DNA from: Streptomyces sp. SN-593
Lineage (GTDB): Bacteria > Actinomycetota > Actinomycetes > Streptomycetales > Streptomycetaceae
Direction of reading: 5' to 3'
NCBI RefSeq assembly: GCF_016756395.1
Contig: NZ_AP018365.1
Location: 7,630,001 to 7,694,000, forward strand
DNA length: 64,000 bases
Shown here: in pieces, positions 33,348 to 42,324 of the stretch
Layout of the letters: every line of letters begins with the position of its first letter
Numbering within the stretch: position 1 is the first letter of the stretch
Program-made: the position numbers and the translations under genes
The notes under the pieces: model-generated
Seen by the model: the letters and a program-made list of their open reading frames with translations, nothing else
Told to the model about the DNA's origin: nothing
Database searches by the model: none

Positions 33348-34094
33348 TCAGTCCGGGTCGAGCCAGTGCAGCCGGCCCACGCTGATGATCCGCATCCGCA
33401 GCCGCGCCGCCCGCATGATCCGGTCCCGCTCCGCCGCGTCGCCGAGCGGCGCCTCCAGCAGTTCGGCCGCGGTCGCCACCATGTGGTCGACGTGGAGCCC
33501 GGCGAGCACGTGGAGTTCGGCGGCCGTCCAGCCGTCCGACGCGGGCTGTACGGCCAGTCCGGCGGCCACCTCGTCGGTGAACCGGCCGAGTTCGGCCGCG
33601 ATGGCCTCCCGTACGGTGCGCACCCCGCCGTGCCGCTCGCGCGCGATGAAGCGGACGTGCGGGCGGTGCGCGTCGACGTACGCCGCGGTGATGGCGACGG
33701 TCCGGTCGATCAGGGCGTCGGGGGCGGACCCGTCGGCGCCGTCGGCCAGCACCGCGCGGACCACCTCGTGCAGGCTGCCCAGCGCCTCGCCGACCAGGGC
33801 GACGCCGAGGCCGTCCATGTCGGGGAAGTGCCGGTAGAACGCGGCTGGCGAGACGCCGACCTCCCGGGTCAGCTCGCGCAGTCCGAGGCTGCTGAGGTTC
33901 TGGTGCTCCAGCAGCCGCAGGCCCGCGTCGAGCAGGGCCCGCCGGGTCTGCTGCTTCTGGGCCTGGCGGGTGCCCGGCCGGGGCTCCCCGGCCGGCCGCC
34001 CCGCGGAGGTCGGCGGTGCGGCAACGGCCGCCCCCGGCGCGCGGGTTGTCCGGCCGGCCGGACTGTCCCGCGGGCTGTCGGAAGTGTGACTCAT
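33348..34094 (-). CDS. TetR-family regulator
   Basis: A 248-residue TetR-family repressor. Seen: a disordered N-terminus of ~45 residues, then the DNA-binding domain (QTRRALLDAGLRLLEHQNLSSLGLRELTREVGVSPAAFYRHFPDMDGL, read in three helices) and a helical ligand-binding domain. ATG 34094 is chosen over an upstream ATG because the longer version would cover the operator region. It is divergent from a 50-residue membrane protein gene, with two similar 13-base palindromic sites between them. Similar TetR genes in Streptomyces stand next to fatty-acid desaturase genes; there is none here, so the target may be the small membrane protein or a distant gene. Confidence 0.9.
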   Translation of the reverse strand: MSHTSDSPRDSPAGRTTRAPGAAVAAPPTSAGRPAGEPRPGTRQAQKQQTRRALLDAGLRLLEHQNLSSLGLRELTREVGVSPAAFYRHFPDMDGLGVALVGEALGSLHEVVRAVLADGADGSAPDALIDRTVAITAAYVDAHRPHVRFIARERHGGVRTVREAIAAELGRFTDEVAAGLAVQPASDGWTAAELHVLAGLHVDHMVATAAELLEAPLGDAAERDRIMRAARLRMRIISVGRLHWLDPD

Positions 34095-34100
34095 GTCATT

Positions 34101-34160
34101 CAGTAAACAACCGTTCTCCGACTTTGGCCACCGTAGACTGGAGAAGTCAGTGAACAACTG
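34101..34160. promoter_or_regulatory. Two TetR operator-like sites and a -10 box
   Basis: CAGTAAACAACCG (34101-34113) and CAGTGAACAACTG (34148-34160, CAGT-n5-ACTG palindrome) lie 47 bases apart between the TetR gene and the divergent small membrane protein gene. A -10-like TAGACT lies at 34134-34139 for the rightward gene, so the second site would cover the transcription start. Confidence 0.6.
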
Positions 34161-34197
34161 TCATCCGAAATCTCGACTCGCTGGAGGTGCAGCAGAC

Positions 34198-34350
34198 ATG
34201 AGCCTCGTCGTCCTCCTGCTGGGGATGGGCATCCTGATGGGTGCCGCCGCCCACACCTCGCTCGCGGTGTTCACCGTCCTGGCCGCCGCCATCGCGGCCT
34301 GGCTGCTCGGTTTCGCCGTCCGCGAGGGCATCGCCCGCCGCCACCGCTGA
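34198..34350 (+). CDS. Small membrane protein (50 residues)
   Basis: A 50-residue, almost wholly hydrophobic protein. Seen: two membrane helices (LVVLLLGMGILMGAAAH and LAVFTVLAAAIAAWLLGFAV) and a basic end (REGIARRHR). ATG 34198 is preceded by a full GGAGGT nine bases upstream, strong support for translation. It is divergent from a TetR regulator with operator-like sites between them, so it is probably the regulated gene. Function unknown; a role as a small membrane-stress or efflux accessory protein is only a guess. Confidence 0.8.
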   Translation: MSLVVLLLGMGILMGAAAHTSLAVFTVLAAAIAAWLLGFAVREGIARRHR

Positions 34351-34418
34351 GCGGGCCGCCCGTCCGGCGCCGCCCGACCGGCGGCCCGGAAGACCCGACC
34401 GTTTCCGGGAGGAACACC

Positions 34419-34763
34419 GTGAACACCGCAGCGCACCCGGTCGACGCCGGCTCCCCGGCCACGCGCACCGGCGCCCCCCGCCCCACCGGACGGGGCACCG
34501 CCCGGGCGACCGGCGCCGTCCCGCGCAACGTCCGTGACGCCGACGGCATGGCCGTCGCCTCCTTCCTGCTCGGCCTGCCCGGCCTGCTCGTGCTCAACGT
34601 CGTGCTCGGCCCCGCCGCCGTGGTGCTGGCACTCGTCGCGTTCGCCCGCGGCACCCGCCGCCGCGGCCGCGCGGCCCTCGGCCTGGCGCTCGGCGTCGCC
34701 GACCTGGCGATCATGGTCGCGGTGACCGTCGCCAACCACGGCGTCATCTGGTCCTTCACCTGA
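34419..34763 (+). CDS. DUF4190-like small membrane protein
   Basis: A 114-residue protein. Seen: a disordered Ala/Thr/Pro-rich N-terminus (~1-40), then DADGMAVASFLLGLPGLLVLNVVLGPAAV and an Arg-rich loop (RGTRRRGRAALGLALGVADL), ending in a second hydrophobic hairpin. This helix-loop-helix with a central RGxxRRGRAxLG pattern is typical of DUF4190 membrane proteins of actinobacteria, whose function is unknown. GTG 34419 has GGGAGG six bases upstream. It follows the 50-residue membrane gene by 68 bases and may be co-transcribed with it. Confidence 0.85.
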   Translation: MNTAAHPVDAGSPATRTGAPRPTGRGTARATGAVPRNVRDADGMAVASFLLGLPGLLVLNVVLGPAAVVLALVAFARGTRRRGRAALGLALGVADLAIMVAVTVANHGVIWSFT

Positions 34764-34970
34764 GCGGCCGGGAGAGCCGGGCCGCCCGGCGCCGGAAGAC
34801 CCGCGGCCCCGGGGGTACCGCCTCCCACAGGGCACAGCCCCCCGCCCCGAACAACGTCCCCGCCCCGAGCAACCGCCCCGCACAGGGCAACGGCCCGCTC
34901 CCGTACGCGCGTTGGCGTTCGGGGCGGGCCGTGTCGTGCGGCGGCTGCCGGGGACTGGCCGCCGGGTCGG

Positions 34971-36443
34971 TCAGCTCAGGTCGATGCCCGGGTAGAGGGG
35001 GAAGCCGGCGAGCAGGTCCGAGGAACGCGCCGCGACCTGCTCGGCGACGGCCGGGTCCAGTACGTAGTTCGCCTTCGACGTCCCGCCCTTGGCCGCGGCG
35101 GCGGGCGTGGCGGCGGTCAGCACCGTGTCGATGAGGCCGGCGATCTCGTCCATCTCCGGCGCGCCGAGCCCGCGGGTGGTGAGGGCGGGGGTGCCGATGC
35201 GGATGCCGGAGGTGTACCAGGCGCCGTTCGGGTCCTGCGGCACCGAGTTGCGGTTGGTGACGATGCCCGCGTCCAGCAGCGCCGCCTCCGCCTGACGGCC
35301 CGTCAGGCCGTAGGAGGAGACGTCGATCAGCGCGAGGTGGTTGTCGGTGCCGCCGGTGACCAGCTTGGCGCCGCGCCGCAGCAGGCCCTCGGCGAGGGAC
35401 CGGGCGTTGTCCACCACGGCGTGCGCGTACGTGCCGAACTCGGGCCGGCCCGCCTCCGCGAGGGCCACTGCCTTGGCCGCCATCACGTGCGGCAGCGGGC
35501 CGCCGAGCACCATCGGGCAGCCGCGGTCCACGTGCTCGGCGAGCGAGTCGTCGCACAGCACCATGCCGCCGCGCGGGCCGCGCAGCGACTTGTGCGTGGT
35601 CGTGGTGACGATGTTGGCGTGCGGCACCGGGTCGAAGTCGCCGGTGAGCACCTTGCCCGCGACCAGGCCGGCGAAGTGCGCCATGTCCACCATGAGGGTG
35701 GCCCCGACCTCGTCGGCGATCTCCCGCATGATCCGGAAGTTGACCAGGCGCGGGTAGGCGGAGTAGCCCGCGACCAGGATGAGCGGCCGGAACTCGCGGG
35801 CCGCCGCGCGCAGGGCGTCGTAGTCCACCAGGCCGGTGGTCGGCTCCGTGCCGTAGCTGCGCTGCTCGAACATCTTGCCCGAGATGTTCGGGCGGAAGCC
35901 GTGCGTGAGGTGGCCGCCCGCGTCCAGCGACATGCCGAGCATCCGCTGGTTGCCGAAGTCGGCGCGCAGCGCGGCCCAGTCCTCCTCGGACAGGTCGTTG
36001 ACCTGGCGGGCGCCGGCCTTCTCCAGCGCCGGGCGCTCCACCCGCTGCGAGAGCACCGCCCAGAACGCGACGAGGTTCGCGTCGATGCCGGAGTGCGGCT
36101 GGACGTACGCGTGCGCCGCGCCGAAGACGGTGCGGGCGTGCTCGGCGGCGAGGGACTCGACGGTGTCCACGTTGCGGCAGCCGGCGTAGAAGCGGCGGCC
36201 GACGGTGCCCTCGGCGTACTTGTCGCTGAACCAGTTGCCCATCGCCAGCAGCACGGCGGGCGACGCGTAGTTCTCGCTCGCGATCAGCTTCAGCATCTCG
36301 CGCTGGTCGGCGACCTCGGCCGCGATCGCGTCGGCGACCCGCGGCTCGACGCCCCGGATGACCTCCAGCGCGCTGCGGAACGCGGTCGATTCGACGGACC
36401 GGCGGGACGGCGGGGACTGCGGTGTGACGGACGGCTCGGCCAT
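34971..36443 (-). CDS. glyA: Serine hydroxymethyltransferase
   Basis: A 490-residue PLP enzyme that converts serine and tetrahydrofolate into glycine and 5,10-methylene-THF, the main source of one-carbon units. Seen: the N-terminal [31 protein letters not shown]-type segment ([12 protein letters not shown]), [15 protein letters not shown], the PLP Lys285 in [14 protein letters not shown] and the C-terminal [12 protein letters not shown]. It is longer than the ~420 residues of E. coli GlyA because of an insertion at ~125-150 and a C-terminal extension, as in other actinobacterial copies. ATG 36443 has GGAGG eight bases upstream. A probable ZTP riboswitch lies in its 5' leader. Confidence 0.97.
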   Translation of the reverse strand: MAEPSVTPQSPPSRRSVESTAFRSALEVIRGVEPRVADAIAAEVADQREMLKLIASENYASPAVLLAMGNWFSDKYAEGTVGRRFYAGCRNVDTVESLAAEHARTVFGAAHAYVQPHSGIDANLVAFWAVLSQRVERPALEKAGARQVNDLSEEDWAALRADFGNQRMLGMSLDAGGHLTHGFRPNISGKMFEQRSYGTEPTTGLVDYDALRAAAREFRPLILVAGYSAYPRLVNFRIMREIADEVGATLMVDMAHFAGLVAGKVLTGDFDPVPHANIVTTTTHKSLRGPRGGMVLCDDSLAEHVDRGCPMVLGGPLPHVMAAKAVALAEAGRPEFGTYAHAVVDNARSLAEGLLRRGAKLVTGGTDNHLALIDVSSYGLTGRQAEAALLDAGIVTNRNSVPQDPNGAWYTSGIRIGTPALTTRGLGAPEMDEIAGLIDTVLTAATPAAAAKGGTSKANYVLDPAVAEQVAARSSDLLAGFPLYPGIDLS

Positions 36444-36469
36444 GGCGGGGTCCTCCGGAGGTTCGACAA

Positions 36470-36560
36470 CGGGGCGGCCCAGGCGTACGGCACTTGCGTC
36501 CAGCTCGAGCCGCTTCCCGATGGTTGCACCCATCCCAGCACGCCAGTCACGGCTCCCGGG
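36470..36560 (-). promoter_or_regulatory. ZTP (pfl) riboswitch candidate upstream of glyA
   Basis: Read on the minus strand: stem P1 is GAGCCG (36555-36550) with CGGCTC (36512-36507); it encloses the conserved CCGTGACTGGC (from 36552) and a hairpin GATGG/CCATC (36534-36530 and 36523-36519) followed by CGGGAAG. After a linker comes GCCGTACGCCTGGGC, ending at 36477. These match the two conserved blocks of the pfl motif, which binds ZMP/ZTP and often precedes glyA in actinobacteria. The element ends ~35 bases before the glyA start, so it could act on transcription or translation. Confidence 0.8.
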
Positions 36561-36683
36561 CAGCGTACCAAGGCGCCGACCTGCCGCGTAGGGTCGGTGC
36601 GGGACCGCCGTCCGGGCGGACCGTGGGAAGAGGGCACCCCCGCAGGTCGGGCGTGCCGCCGGCGCGAGCGGCGGGAGCGGCAG

Positions 36684-37712
36684 ATGGGTACGGCAGGAGC
36701 CTCGGCATCGGTGCGGGGCGAGGTCACCGCCGCGGGCGTGGGCGTCGTCGAACTGGACCGACCGGGCGCGCTCAACGCGCTGGACCTGGACATGGCCCGC
36801 GGCCTCGGCGGGCTGCTGCGCGGCTGGCGGGAGGACCCGGCCGTCCGGGCGGTGGTGGTGCGCAGCACCTCGCCGAAGGCGTTCTGCGCAGGCGGCGACA
36901 TCCTGGCGATGCGCGCCGCGGGGATGCGCGGCGACGACGCGGCGGTGCGCGCCTACTTCAGCACGGAGTACGCCCTGAACGCGCTGATCGCGCAGTACCC
37001 CAAGCCGTACACCGCGCTGGTCGACGGCTACGCGATGGGCGGCGGGCTGGGGATCTCGGTGCACGGCTCGGCGCTGGTGGCCACCGAGCGGGCGGTGCTG
37101 GCGATGCCGGAGACGGCGATCGGCTTCTTCCCCGACATCGGCGCGACCCACTTCCTGCCGCGGCTGCCCGGCGCGGTCGGCTGGTACATCGGGCTGACCG
37201 GGGTGCGGCTCTCGGGCGCCGCCGCGGTGGAGAGCGGGCTGGCCACGCACTACGTGCCCGCCGCCGACCTGCCCGCGCTGGAGGAGGCGCTGACCGGGGC
37301 GGGGGGCGTGCGGCCGGACGCGGTGCTGGAGCGGTTCGCGGTGGCCGCCCCGCCCTCCGAACTCGCCGGGCACCGGGCGGCGATCGAGCGCTGCTTCTCG
37401 GCGCCGGACCTGGCGCGGGTGCGCGGCCGGCTCGTGGCGGAGGCCGCCGACGTGGACGCCCCGGACCGGGCCTGGGCGGAGGACACCCTCGCGGTGCTCG
37501 ACGCGGCCAGCCCGATGAGCCTGGACATCACCTTCGACCTGCTGCGCGCGGGCGCGGACGCGAGCCTGGCGGAGTGCCTCGCCAACGAGCTGGAGAGCGC
37601 CTGCCGCACGGCCCGCGAGCCCGACTTCCACGAAGGCGTGCGCGCGGCCCTGGTGGACAAGGACCGCACCCCCGTCTGGACGTCCCGACACACCCCGCGC
37701 GCCACTATGTGA
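36684..37712 (+). CDS. Enoyl-CoA hydratase/isomerase family, 3-hydroxyisobutyryl-CoA hydrolase-like
   Basis: A 342-residue crotonase-fold protein, probably the hydrolase that frees 3-hydroxyisobutyrate in valine breakdown. Seen: the oxyanion-hole segments [11 protein letters not shown] (~67) and [13 protein letters not shown] (~115), the catalytic region [18 protein letters not shown] (~140-155, with Glu, then Asp) and a C-terminal extension ([46 protein letters not shown]) that is diagnostic for HIBYL-CoA hydrolases rather than plain enoyl-CoA hydratases (~260 residues). ATG 36684 has GGGAG six bases upstream. No other valine genes are adjacent. Confidence 0.92.
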   Translation: MGTAGASASVRGEVTAAGVGVVELDRPGALNALDLDMARGLGGLLRGWREDPAVRAVVVRSTSPKAFCAGGDILAMRAAGMRGDDAAVRAYFSTEYALNALIAQYPKPYTALVDGYAMGGGLGISVHGSALVATERAVLAMPETAIGFFPDIGATHFLPRLPGAVGWYIGLTGVRLSGAAAVESGLATHYVPAADLPALEEALTGAGGVRPDAVLERFAVAAPPSELAGHRAAIERCFSAPDLARVRGRLVAEAADVDAPDRAWAEDTLAVLDAASPMSLDITFDLLRAGADASLAECLANELESACRTAREPDFHEGVRAALVDKDRTPVWTSRHTPRATM

Positions 37713-37817
37713 GACGGTCGTATCACCATGCGGGCGGCCGGGCGTACTGTGGCGCCGAAGATCACCGGACCGCCGCCATCGGGTGTCCGGCGGTGATCGC
37801 GCGACGATTGGAGCGCC

Positions 37818-38558
37818 ATGCCCCGGGAATGGGACGCCACGACCTACGACTCCCTGCCGCTGCCGCACCTCGGCTGGGGGCGGCGCACACTCGGACGACT
37901 GCCGCTGCGCGGCGACGAGCGCGTGCTCGACGCCGGCTGCGGCACCGGGCGTGACACCGAGGGGCTGCTCGACCGGCTGCCGGACGGGCGGGTCGTCGCC
38001 GTGGACGGTTCCGCCCACATGCTGGACCGGCTCCGGGAGCGGCTGGCCGGGCGGCTGGACCGGGTGGAGGTCGTCCTCGCCGACCTGACCGAGCCGCTGC
38101 CCTTCGACGGCCGGGTCGACGCGGTCTTCAGCGTGGCCGCCTTCCACTGGATCAAGGACCACTCCGCGCTCTTCGCCGCGCTCGCCGAGCGGATGCGGCC
38201 CGGGGCCCGCCTGGTCAGCGACTGCGGCGGCCGCGGCAACATCGCCGCGGTCAACGCGGCCGTCGCCGACGTCACCGGCACCTCCTCCGACACGTGGGAG
38301 TTCGCGGGCGAGGAGGACACCCGCGAGCGGCTCGCCGCGGCCGGGTTCACCGACATCGACGTCCGGCTGCGCCCCGACCCGGCGGTGTTCGAGCGGGGCG
38401 AGCAGTTGGAGGCGTTCCTCGCGACCCTCATCCTCGGCCCCCGGCTGGACACCATGGCCGAGGACGACCGCGAGCCGTTCGTGCGGGCGGTCGCGGAGCG
38501 GCTGGCCGAGCCCGTCGCGGACTACGTCCGGCTGGAGATCTCGGCGGTGCGCGGCTGA
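37818..38558 (+). CDS. SAM-dependent methyltransferase (class I)
   Basis: A 246-residue methyltransferase with a Rossmann-like fold. Seen: motif [15 protein letters not shown] (~38), the acidic end of strand 2 ([11 protein letters not shown]), [12 protein letters not shown] and the motif [19 protein letters not shown], with a C-terminal part ([20 protein letters not shown]) resembling the trans-aconitate/ubiE-like small-molecule group. The substrate is unknown. It follows the HIBYL-CoA hydrolase-like gene on the same strand after 105 bases. Confidence 0.9.
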   Translation: MPREWDATTYDSLPLPHLGWGRRTLGRLPLRGDERVLDAGCGTGRDTEGLLDRLPDGRVVAVDGSAHMLDRLRERLAGRLDRVEVVLADLTEPLPFDGRVDAVFSVAAFHWIKDHSALFAALAERMRPGARLVSDCGGRGNIAAVNAAVADVTGTSSDTWEFAGEEDTRERLAAAGFTDIDVRLRPDPAVFERGEQLEAFLATLILGPRLDTMAEDDREPFVRAVAERLAEPVADYVRLEISAVRG

Positions 38559-38686
38559 GGCGTTCGCCGACGCGGGCCGCGTGCGGGCCGGCGCGGCGCG
38601 GGGCCCGGCGGCCGACCCGGTCGGGGTGCGGACGCGGGGTGCGGACGCGGCGGCCGAGCCGGTCCGGGCGCGGACGAGGCGGTCGG

Positions 38687-38704
38687 CGCTCAACCGGTTG
38701 AGCG
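38687..38704. promoter_or_regulatory. LacI-type operator CGCTCAACCGGTTGAGCG
   Basis: A perfect 18-base palindrome with the CG centre usual for LacI-family operators, 130 bases upstream of the LacI-family gene at 38835. It is probably the site of that repressor; the GH30 gene downstream of the repressor is a candidate co-regulated gene, but I see no second copy in front of it. Confidence 0.7.
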
Positions 38705-38834
38705 AGCGGCGCCGTCCCCGCGGGCCGGCCACCGCGGCGCGCACGGCGGCGTACCGGTTCAGCGTGGTTAAGCTGGGCGGGCCGCACCGCCGAACACGGC
38801 CCGCCCCCGCGGGCCCCGCCCCACCCGAGGCCGT

Positions 38835-39884
38835 ATGTCCCCCGTGTCCCCGAAGAAGCGCCCCACGATCGCCGACATCGCCGAGGCCGCAGGCGTGTCG
38901 AAGGGCGCGGTCTCCTACGCGCTCAACGGCAAGCCGGGGGTGTCGGAGGGGACCCGCGCGCGCATCCTGGAGATCGCGGCCCGGATGGGCTGGCACCCCA
39001 GCAGCGCCGCCCGTGCGCTGTCCGACGGCCGGGCCGGCGCCATCGGTCTGGTGGTGGACCGTCCGGCGTGGGTGCTCGGCATCGAACCTTTCTTCATGCG
39101 GCTGATCTCGGGCGTCGAGGCGGGGCTCGCCGCCACCGGCACCGCGCTGCTGCTCCAGGTCTCCGAGGACGCCGGCGCGGGGGAGGAGGCGTACCGGCGC
39201 TGGTGGGGCGAGCGCCGGGTGGACGGCGTGCTCCTGGTGGACCTGCGCGAGCCCGACCCGCGCCCCGACCTGCTCGCCGAACTGGGCCTGCCCGCCGTCG
39301 CGGTGGGCCACACGGGGCGCGTGTCCGGGGTGCCGTCGGTCTGGATCGACGACGCGACGGCGGTCCGGGAGACGCTGTCCTACCTCGCCGCCCTGGGGCA
39401 CCGCGAGATCGCGCGGGTGGCGGGGCCGCCGCACTTCGTGCACACCCGCGAGCGCGGCGAGGCGTTCGAGGCCGCGGCCGGCGACCTCGGGCTGGGCGGG
39501 GTCACCTGCGTCTACACCGACTACTCCGGGGAGGACGGCGCCCGGGCCACCCGGCGGCTGCTGTCGAGCGCCCAGCGGCCCACCGCCATCGTCTACGACA
39601 ACGACGTGATGGCGGTGGCCGCGCTCGGCGTGACCCAGGAGATGGGCGTACGGGTGCCGGTCGACCTGTCCCTCGTCGCCTGGGACGACAGCGAGCTGTG
39701 CCGGCTGGTCCACCCCGCGCTGACCGCGGTCAGCCGGCAGGTGCCGGAGTACGGCCACCGCGCCGCCGAGATGCTGCTCGCACACATCCGGGGGGAGCGG
39801 GTGGCGGACGTTCTGCTCGAACCGCCGGTGCTGGTGCCGCGGGGGAGCACCGCCCCGGTCCCGCCCGTGGTGCGCCCGGCGTAG
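38835..39884 (+). CDS. LacI-family transcriptional regulator
   Basis: A 349-residue LacI/GalR regulator. Seen: the helix-turn-helix ([21 protein letters not shown]), hinge ([16 protein letters not shown]), and effector domain ([25 protein letters not shown] split over two elements, [43 protein letters not shown]). GAVSYALNG in the recognition helix resembles repressors that control oligosaccharide utilisation. A matching palindrome lies upstream at 38687-38704. The next gene, 529 bases downstream, is a secreted GH30 enzyme that it may regulate. Confidence 0.93.
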   Translation: MSPVSPKKRPTIADIAEAAGVSKGAVSYALNGKPGVSEGTRARILEIAARMGWHPSSAARALSDGRAGAIGLVVDRPAWVLGIEPFFMRLISGVEAGLAATGTALLLQVSEDAGAGEEAYRRWWGERRVDGVLLVDLREPDPRPDLLAELGLPAVAVGHTGRVSGVPSVWIDDATAVRETLSYLAALGHREIARVAGPPHFVHTRERGEAFEAAAGDLGLGGVTCVYTDYSGEDGARATRRLLSSAQRPTAIVYDNDVMAVAALGVTQEMGVRVPVDLSLVAWDDSELCRLVHPALTAVSRQVPEYGHRAAEMLLAHIRGERVADVLLEPPVLVPRGSTAPVPPVVRPA

Positions 39885-39931
39885 ACGCCCGCCCGGAAGG
39901 GCCCGCCGGGGGCCGCCCGCCCGTGGTCTGT

Positions 39932-40027
39932 CCGACGTGGGCATCGTCCGGCACAGGCACTGCCCGACGTGGGCATCGTCCGACGTGGGCGCCGCCCGGC
40001 GGTGGCGTCGTCCGGCGTACGCGTCCG
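39932..40027. repeat. Tandem repeat, 16-base unit, six copies
   Basis: Six head-to-tail copies at 39932, 39948, 39964, 39980, 39996 and 40012. The unit is CCGACGTGGGCATCGT: copies 1 and 3 are identical and the others drift at up to about half the positions. It lies between the LacI-family gene and the GH30 promoter. The unit length is not a multiple of three and no gene covers it. Confidence 0.88.
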
Positions 40028-40182
40028 CCTGGGGGGACGCCGGCCGCGTCCGCCCCGATCGCTCCTTCCCCCTGCTCCGACCCCTTTCCGCCCTGTTCCG
40101 GCCCGCGCGCCCGTCCGGCGGACGCCTTCCCGCGTCCGGAGCCGCGTCCGCGGACCCTGCGGGCGGTGTGGCCAACGCCCTT

Positions 40183-40280
40183 TTGTTTCACGGTGTTTCA
40201 CCGTTCCGAACCGTGCGTGACACCTTGACGGCCTTGTGGAGCGCGAGTTAAATCACGTCGCGATATAAGCCGTGAAACAA
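40183..40280 (+). promoter_or_regulatory. GH30 promoter flanked by an inverted repeat
   Basis: TTGACG (40225-40230), 17 bases, TTAAAT (40248-40253) form a strong vegetative-type promoter with a start near 40260 and a leader of ~155 bases. It is bracketed by TTGTTTCACGG (40183-40193) and its exact reverse complement CCGTGAAACAA (40270-40280); a second, direct half-copy, TGTTTCACCG, lies at 40194-40203. The layout fits a repressor that loops across the promoter. Confidence 0.65.
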
Positions 40281-40413
40281 GTCCGGGAACACCGGGGCAC
40301 TCCCGGGAACGAGCGTGCGGGCCCCCTCGCCGCACGGTTGCCCGGGCGCACGGCGTACGGCACGCAGGACGACATGTCAGCCCATGCCACCTTGCCGAGA
40401 AAGGCAACGAACC

Positions 40414-42324
40414 ATGAGCGCAGCACAGCGCAGCCGCGCGGGCGGAACCCGGATGCGGCGCACCCTCGTCGGGGTGGTGACGGCTGCCGCGGCCGCCGTC
40501 ACGCCCATGCTCGCCATGCCGGCCACCGCGCACGCGGCCGGTGAGAGCGTCCAGGTGTACCTCACGACCACCAGCGACTCCGGTGGCCGCAACGTCACGA
40601 AGGGCCTGGAGCAACAGGCCCCGCTCGCCTTCTCCTCCGGCACCGGCGGCTCCGGCCAGCAGGTCACGGTGGACGAGGGCACGCAGTACCAGCAGTTCAC
40701 CGGTGGCGGCGCGTCGTTCACCGACACCGCCGCCTACCTGCTCAACTCCAGCGGCGCCCTGTCGGCCTCGACCCGCAACTCCGTCATGCAGAAGCTCTTC
40801 GACCCGGTGAACGGGATCGGGCTGGACTTCCTGCGCAACCCGATGGGCGCCTCCGACCTGGCCCGCAACAGCTACACGTACGACGACATGCCGGCCGGCC
40901 AGACCGACCCGACGCTCGCCCACTTCTCGCTCGCCCACGACCAGACGGACGTCCTGCCGCTGACCAAGCAGGCCGAGCAGATCAACCCGGACGTCACGGT
41001 GATGGCGACGCCCTGGACCCCGCCGCCGTGGATGAAGGACAACGACAGCTACGTGCAGGGCTGGCTCCAGTCGCAGTACTACGCCGCCTACGCGCAGTAC
41101 TTCGTGAAGTACATCCAGGGGTACCAGGCCGCGGGCGTACCGATCGACTACGTCTCGGTGCAGAACGAGCCGACCGTCGGCGGCGACTACCCGGGCGCGA
41201 ACTGGAACGGCTCCGGGCTGGCCTACTTCACCAAGAACGACCTGCTCCCGGCGCTGCACTCCGCGGGCCTGTCCACGAAGGTGCTCGCACTGGACTGGAA
41301 CCCCGACTCGTACGACAGCTACGCCGCGCCGACCGTGGACGACGCCTCGATCCGCAACGACCCCAACTTCGGCGGGATCGCCTGGCACGGCTACGAGGGC
41401 AGCACCAGCGAGCAGACCACCATCCACGACAAGTACCCCGCCGTGCCGGACTTCGACACCGAGCACTCCGGCGGCACCTGGATCGGCAACCAGCAGAAGG
41501 AGGACATGGAGAACCTGATCGACTACACCCGCAACTGGGGCCAGAGCTGGGTCAAGTGGAGCCTGGCGGTCGATCAGAACATGGGCCCGCACAACGGCGG
41601 GTGCGGCACCTGCACCGGCCTGGTCACCGTGCACAACGGCGACAGCCGCAGCGGGCAGGTCGATTACACCATCGAGTACTACACGATGGGCCAGTTGACG
41701 AAGTTCGTGCGGCCCGGCGCGCACCGGATCAGCTCCGCCGACAACTCCACGATCCGCAACGTGGCGTGGAAGAACCCGGACGGCTCCAAGGCGCTGATCG
41801 CCTACAACGAGTCCACCTCGGCGCAGCCGGTCACCGTCAACTGGGGCAACGAGCACTTCACCTACACCATGCCCGCGGGCGCCTCGGCCACCTTCACCTG
41901 GTCCGGCACCCAGGCCGGCAGCGGCGGCACCTCGCCCGGCCACACCGGCACGATCACCGGTTACGGCGGCAAGTGCGCCGACGTCGCCGGTGCCAGCTCC
42001 GCCAACGGCACCGCCGTCCAGCTCTACGACTGCAACGGCACGTCGGCCCAGCAGTGGACCGCCTCCGGCAGCACCCTCCAGGCGCTGGGCAAGTGCCTGG
42101 ACGTGACGTCGGCCGGCACCGCCGACGGCACCACGACACAGTTGTACGACTGCAACGGCACCGCGGCCCAGCAGTGGACCAGAGGGCCGAACGGCGAACT
42201 GGTCAACACCGGCTCGGGCAAGTGCCTCGACGCCACCGGGCCGAGTTCGGCCAACGGCACCCGGCTGCAGATCTGGACCTGCACCGGTGCCGCCAATCAG
42301 CAGTGGACGGCGCCCGCCGCCTGA
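40414..42324 (+). CDS. Secreted GH30 glycosidase with ricin-type lectin domain
   Basis: A 636-residue exported enzyme. Seen: a signal peptide (MRRTLVGVVTAAAAAVTPM..., cleavage near AHAAG at ~42); a GH30 barrel (QQFTGGGASFTDTAAYLL, RNPMGASDLARNSYTYDD, TPWTPPPWMKDN) with acid/base Glu252 (VSVQNEPT) and nucleophile Glu350 (FDTEHSGG); a beta-sandwich; and a C-terminal ricin-B/CBM13 lectin domain at ~510-636 with three repeats ending in QQW. GH30 enzymes of this subgroup act on glucosylceramide-like, beta-1,6-glucan or related substrates; which one cannot be read from the sequence. ATG 40414 has GAAAGG nine bases upstream. It lies downstream of a LacI-family regulator. Confidence 0.93.
   Translation: MSAAQRSRAGGTRMRRTLVGVVTAAAAAVTPMLAMPATAHAAGESVQVYLTTTSDSGGRNVTKGLEQQAPLAFSSGTGGSGQQVTVDEGTQYQQFTGGGASFTDTAAYLLNSSGALSASTRNSVMQKLFDPVNGIGLDFLRNPMGASDLARNSYTYDDMPAGQTDPTLAHFSLAHDQTDVLPLTKQAEQINPDVTVMATPWTPPPWMKDNDSYVQGWLQSQYYAAYAQYFVKYIQGYQAAGVPIDYVSVQNEPTVGGDYPGANWNGSGLAYFTKNDLLPALHSAGLSTKVLALDWNPDSYDSYAAPTVDDASIRNDPNFGGIAWHGYEGSTSEQTTIHDKYPAVPDFDTEHSGGTWIGNQQKEDMENLIDYTRNWGQSWVKWSLAVDQNMGPHNGGCGTCTGLVTVHNGDSRSGQVDYTIEYYTMGQLTKFVRPGAHRISSADNSTIRNVAWKNPDGSKALIAYNESTSAQPVTVNWGNEHFTYTMPAGASATFTWSGTQAGSGGTSPGHTGTITGYGGKCADVAGASSANGTAVQLYDCNGTSAQQWTASGSTLQALGKCLDVTSAGTADGTTTQLYDCNGTAAQQWTRGPNGELVNTGSGKCLDATGPSSANGTRLQIWTCTGAANQQWTAPAA

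Noticed and set aside
36470-36560. Glycine riboswitch as the glyA leader element.
   Set aside because: The tandem aptamer pattern of glycine riboswitches is missing; the conserved blocks fit the pfl (ZTP) motif instead.
39932-40027. Possible CRISPR array.
   Set aside because: Units are 16 bases and contiguous, with no unique spacers and no cas genes.
36444-40175. The glyA frame stays open upstream to 40175 (1734 codons in all).
   Set aside because: The upstream part crosses plus-strand genes for a hydrolase, a methyltransferase and a LacI regulator, and the riboswitch. A good ribosome-binding site and the conserved N-terminus fix the start at 36443.
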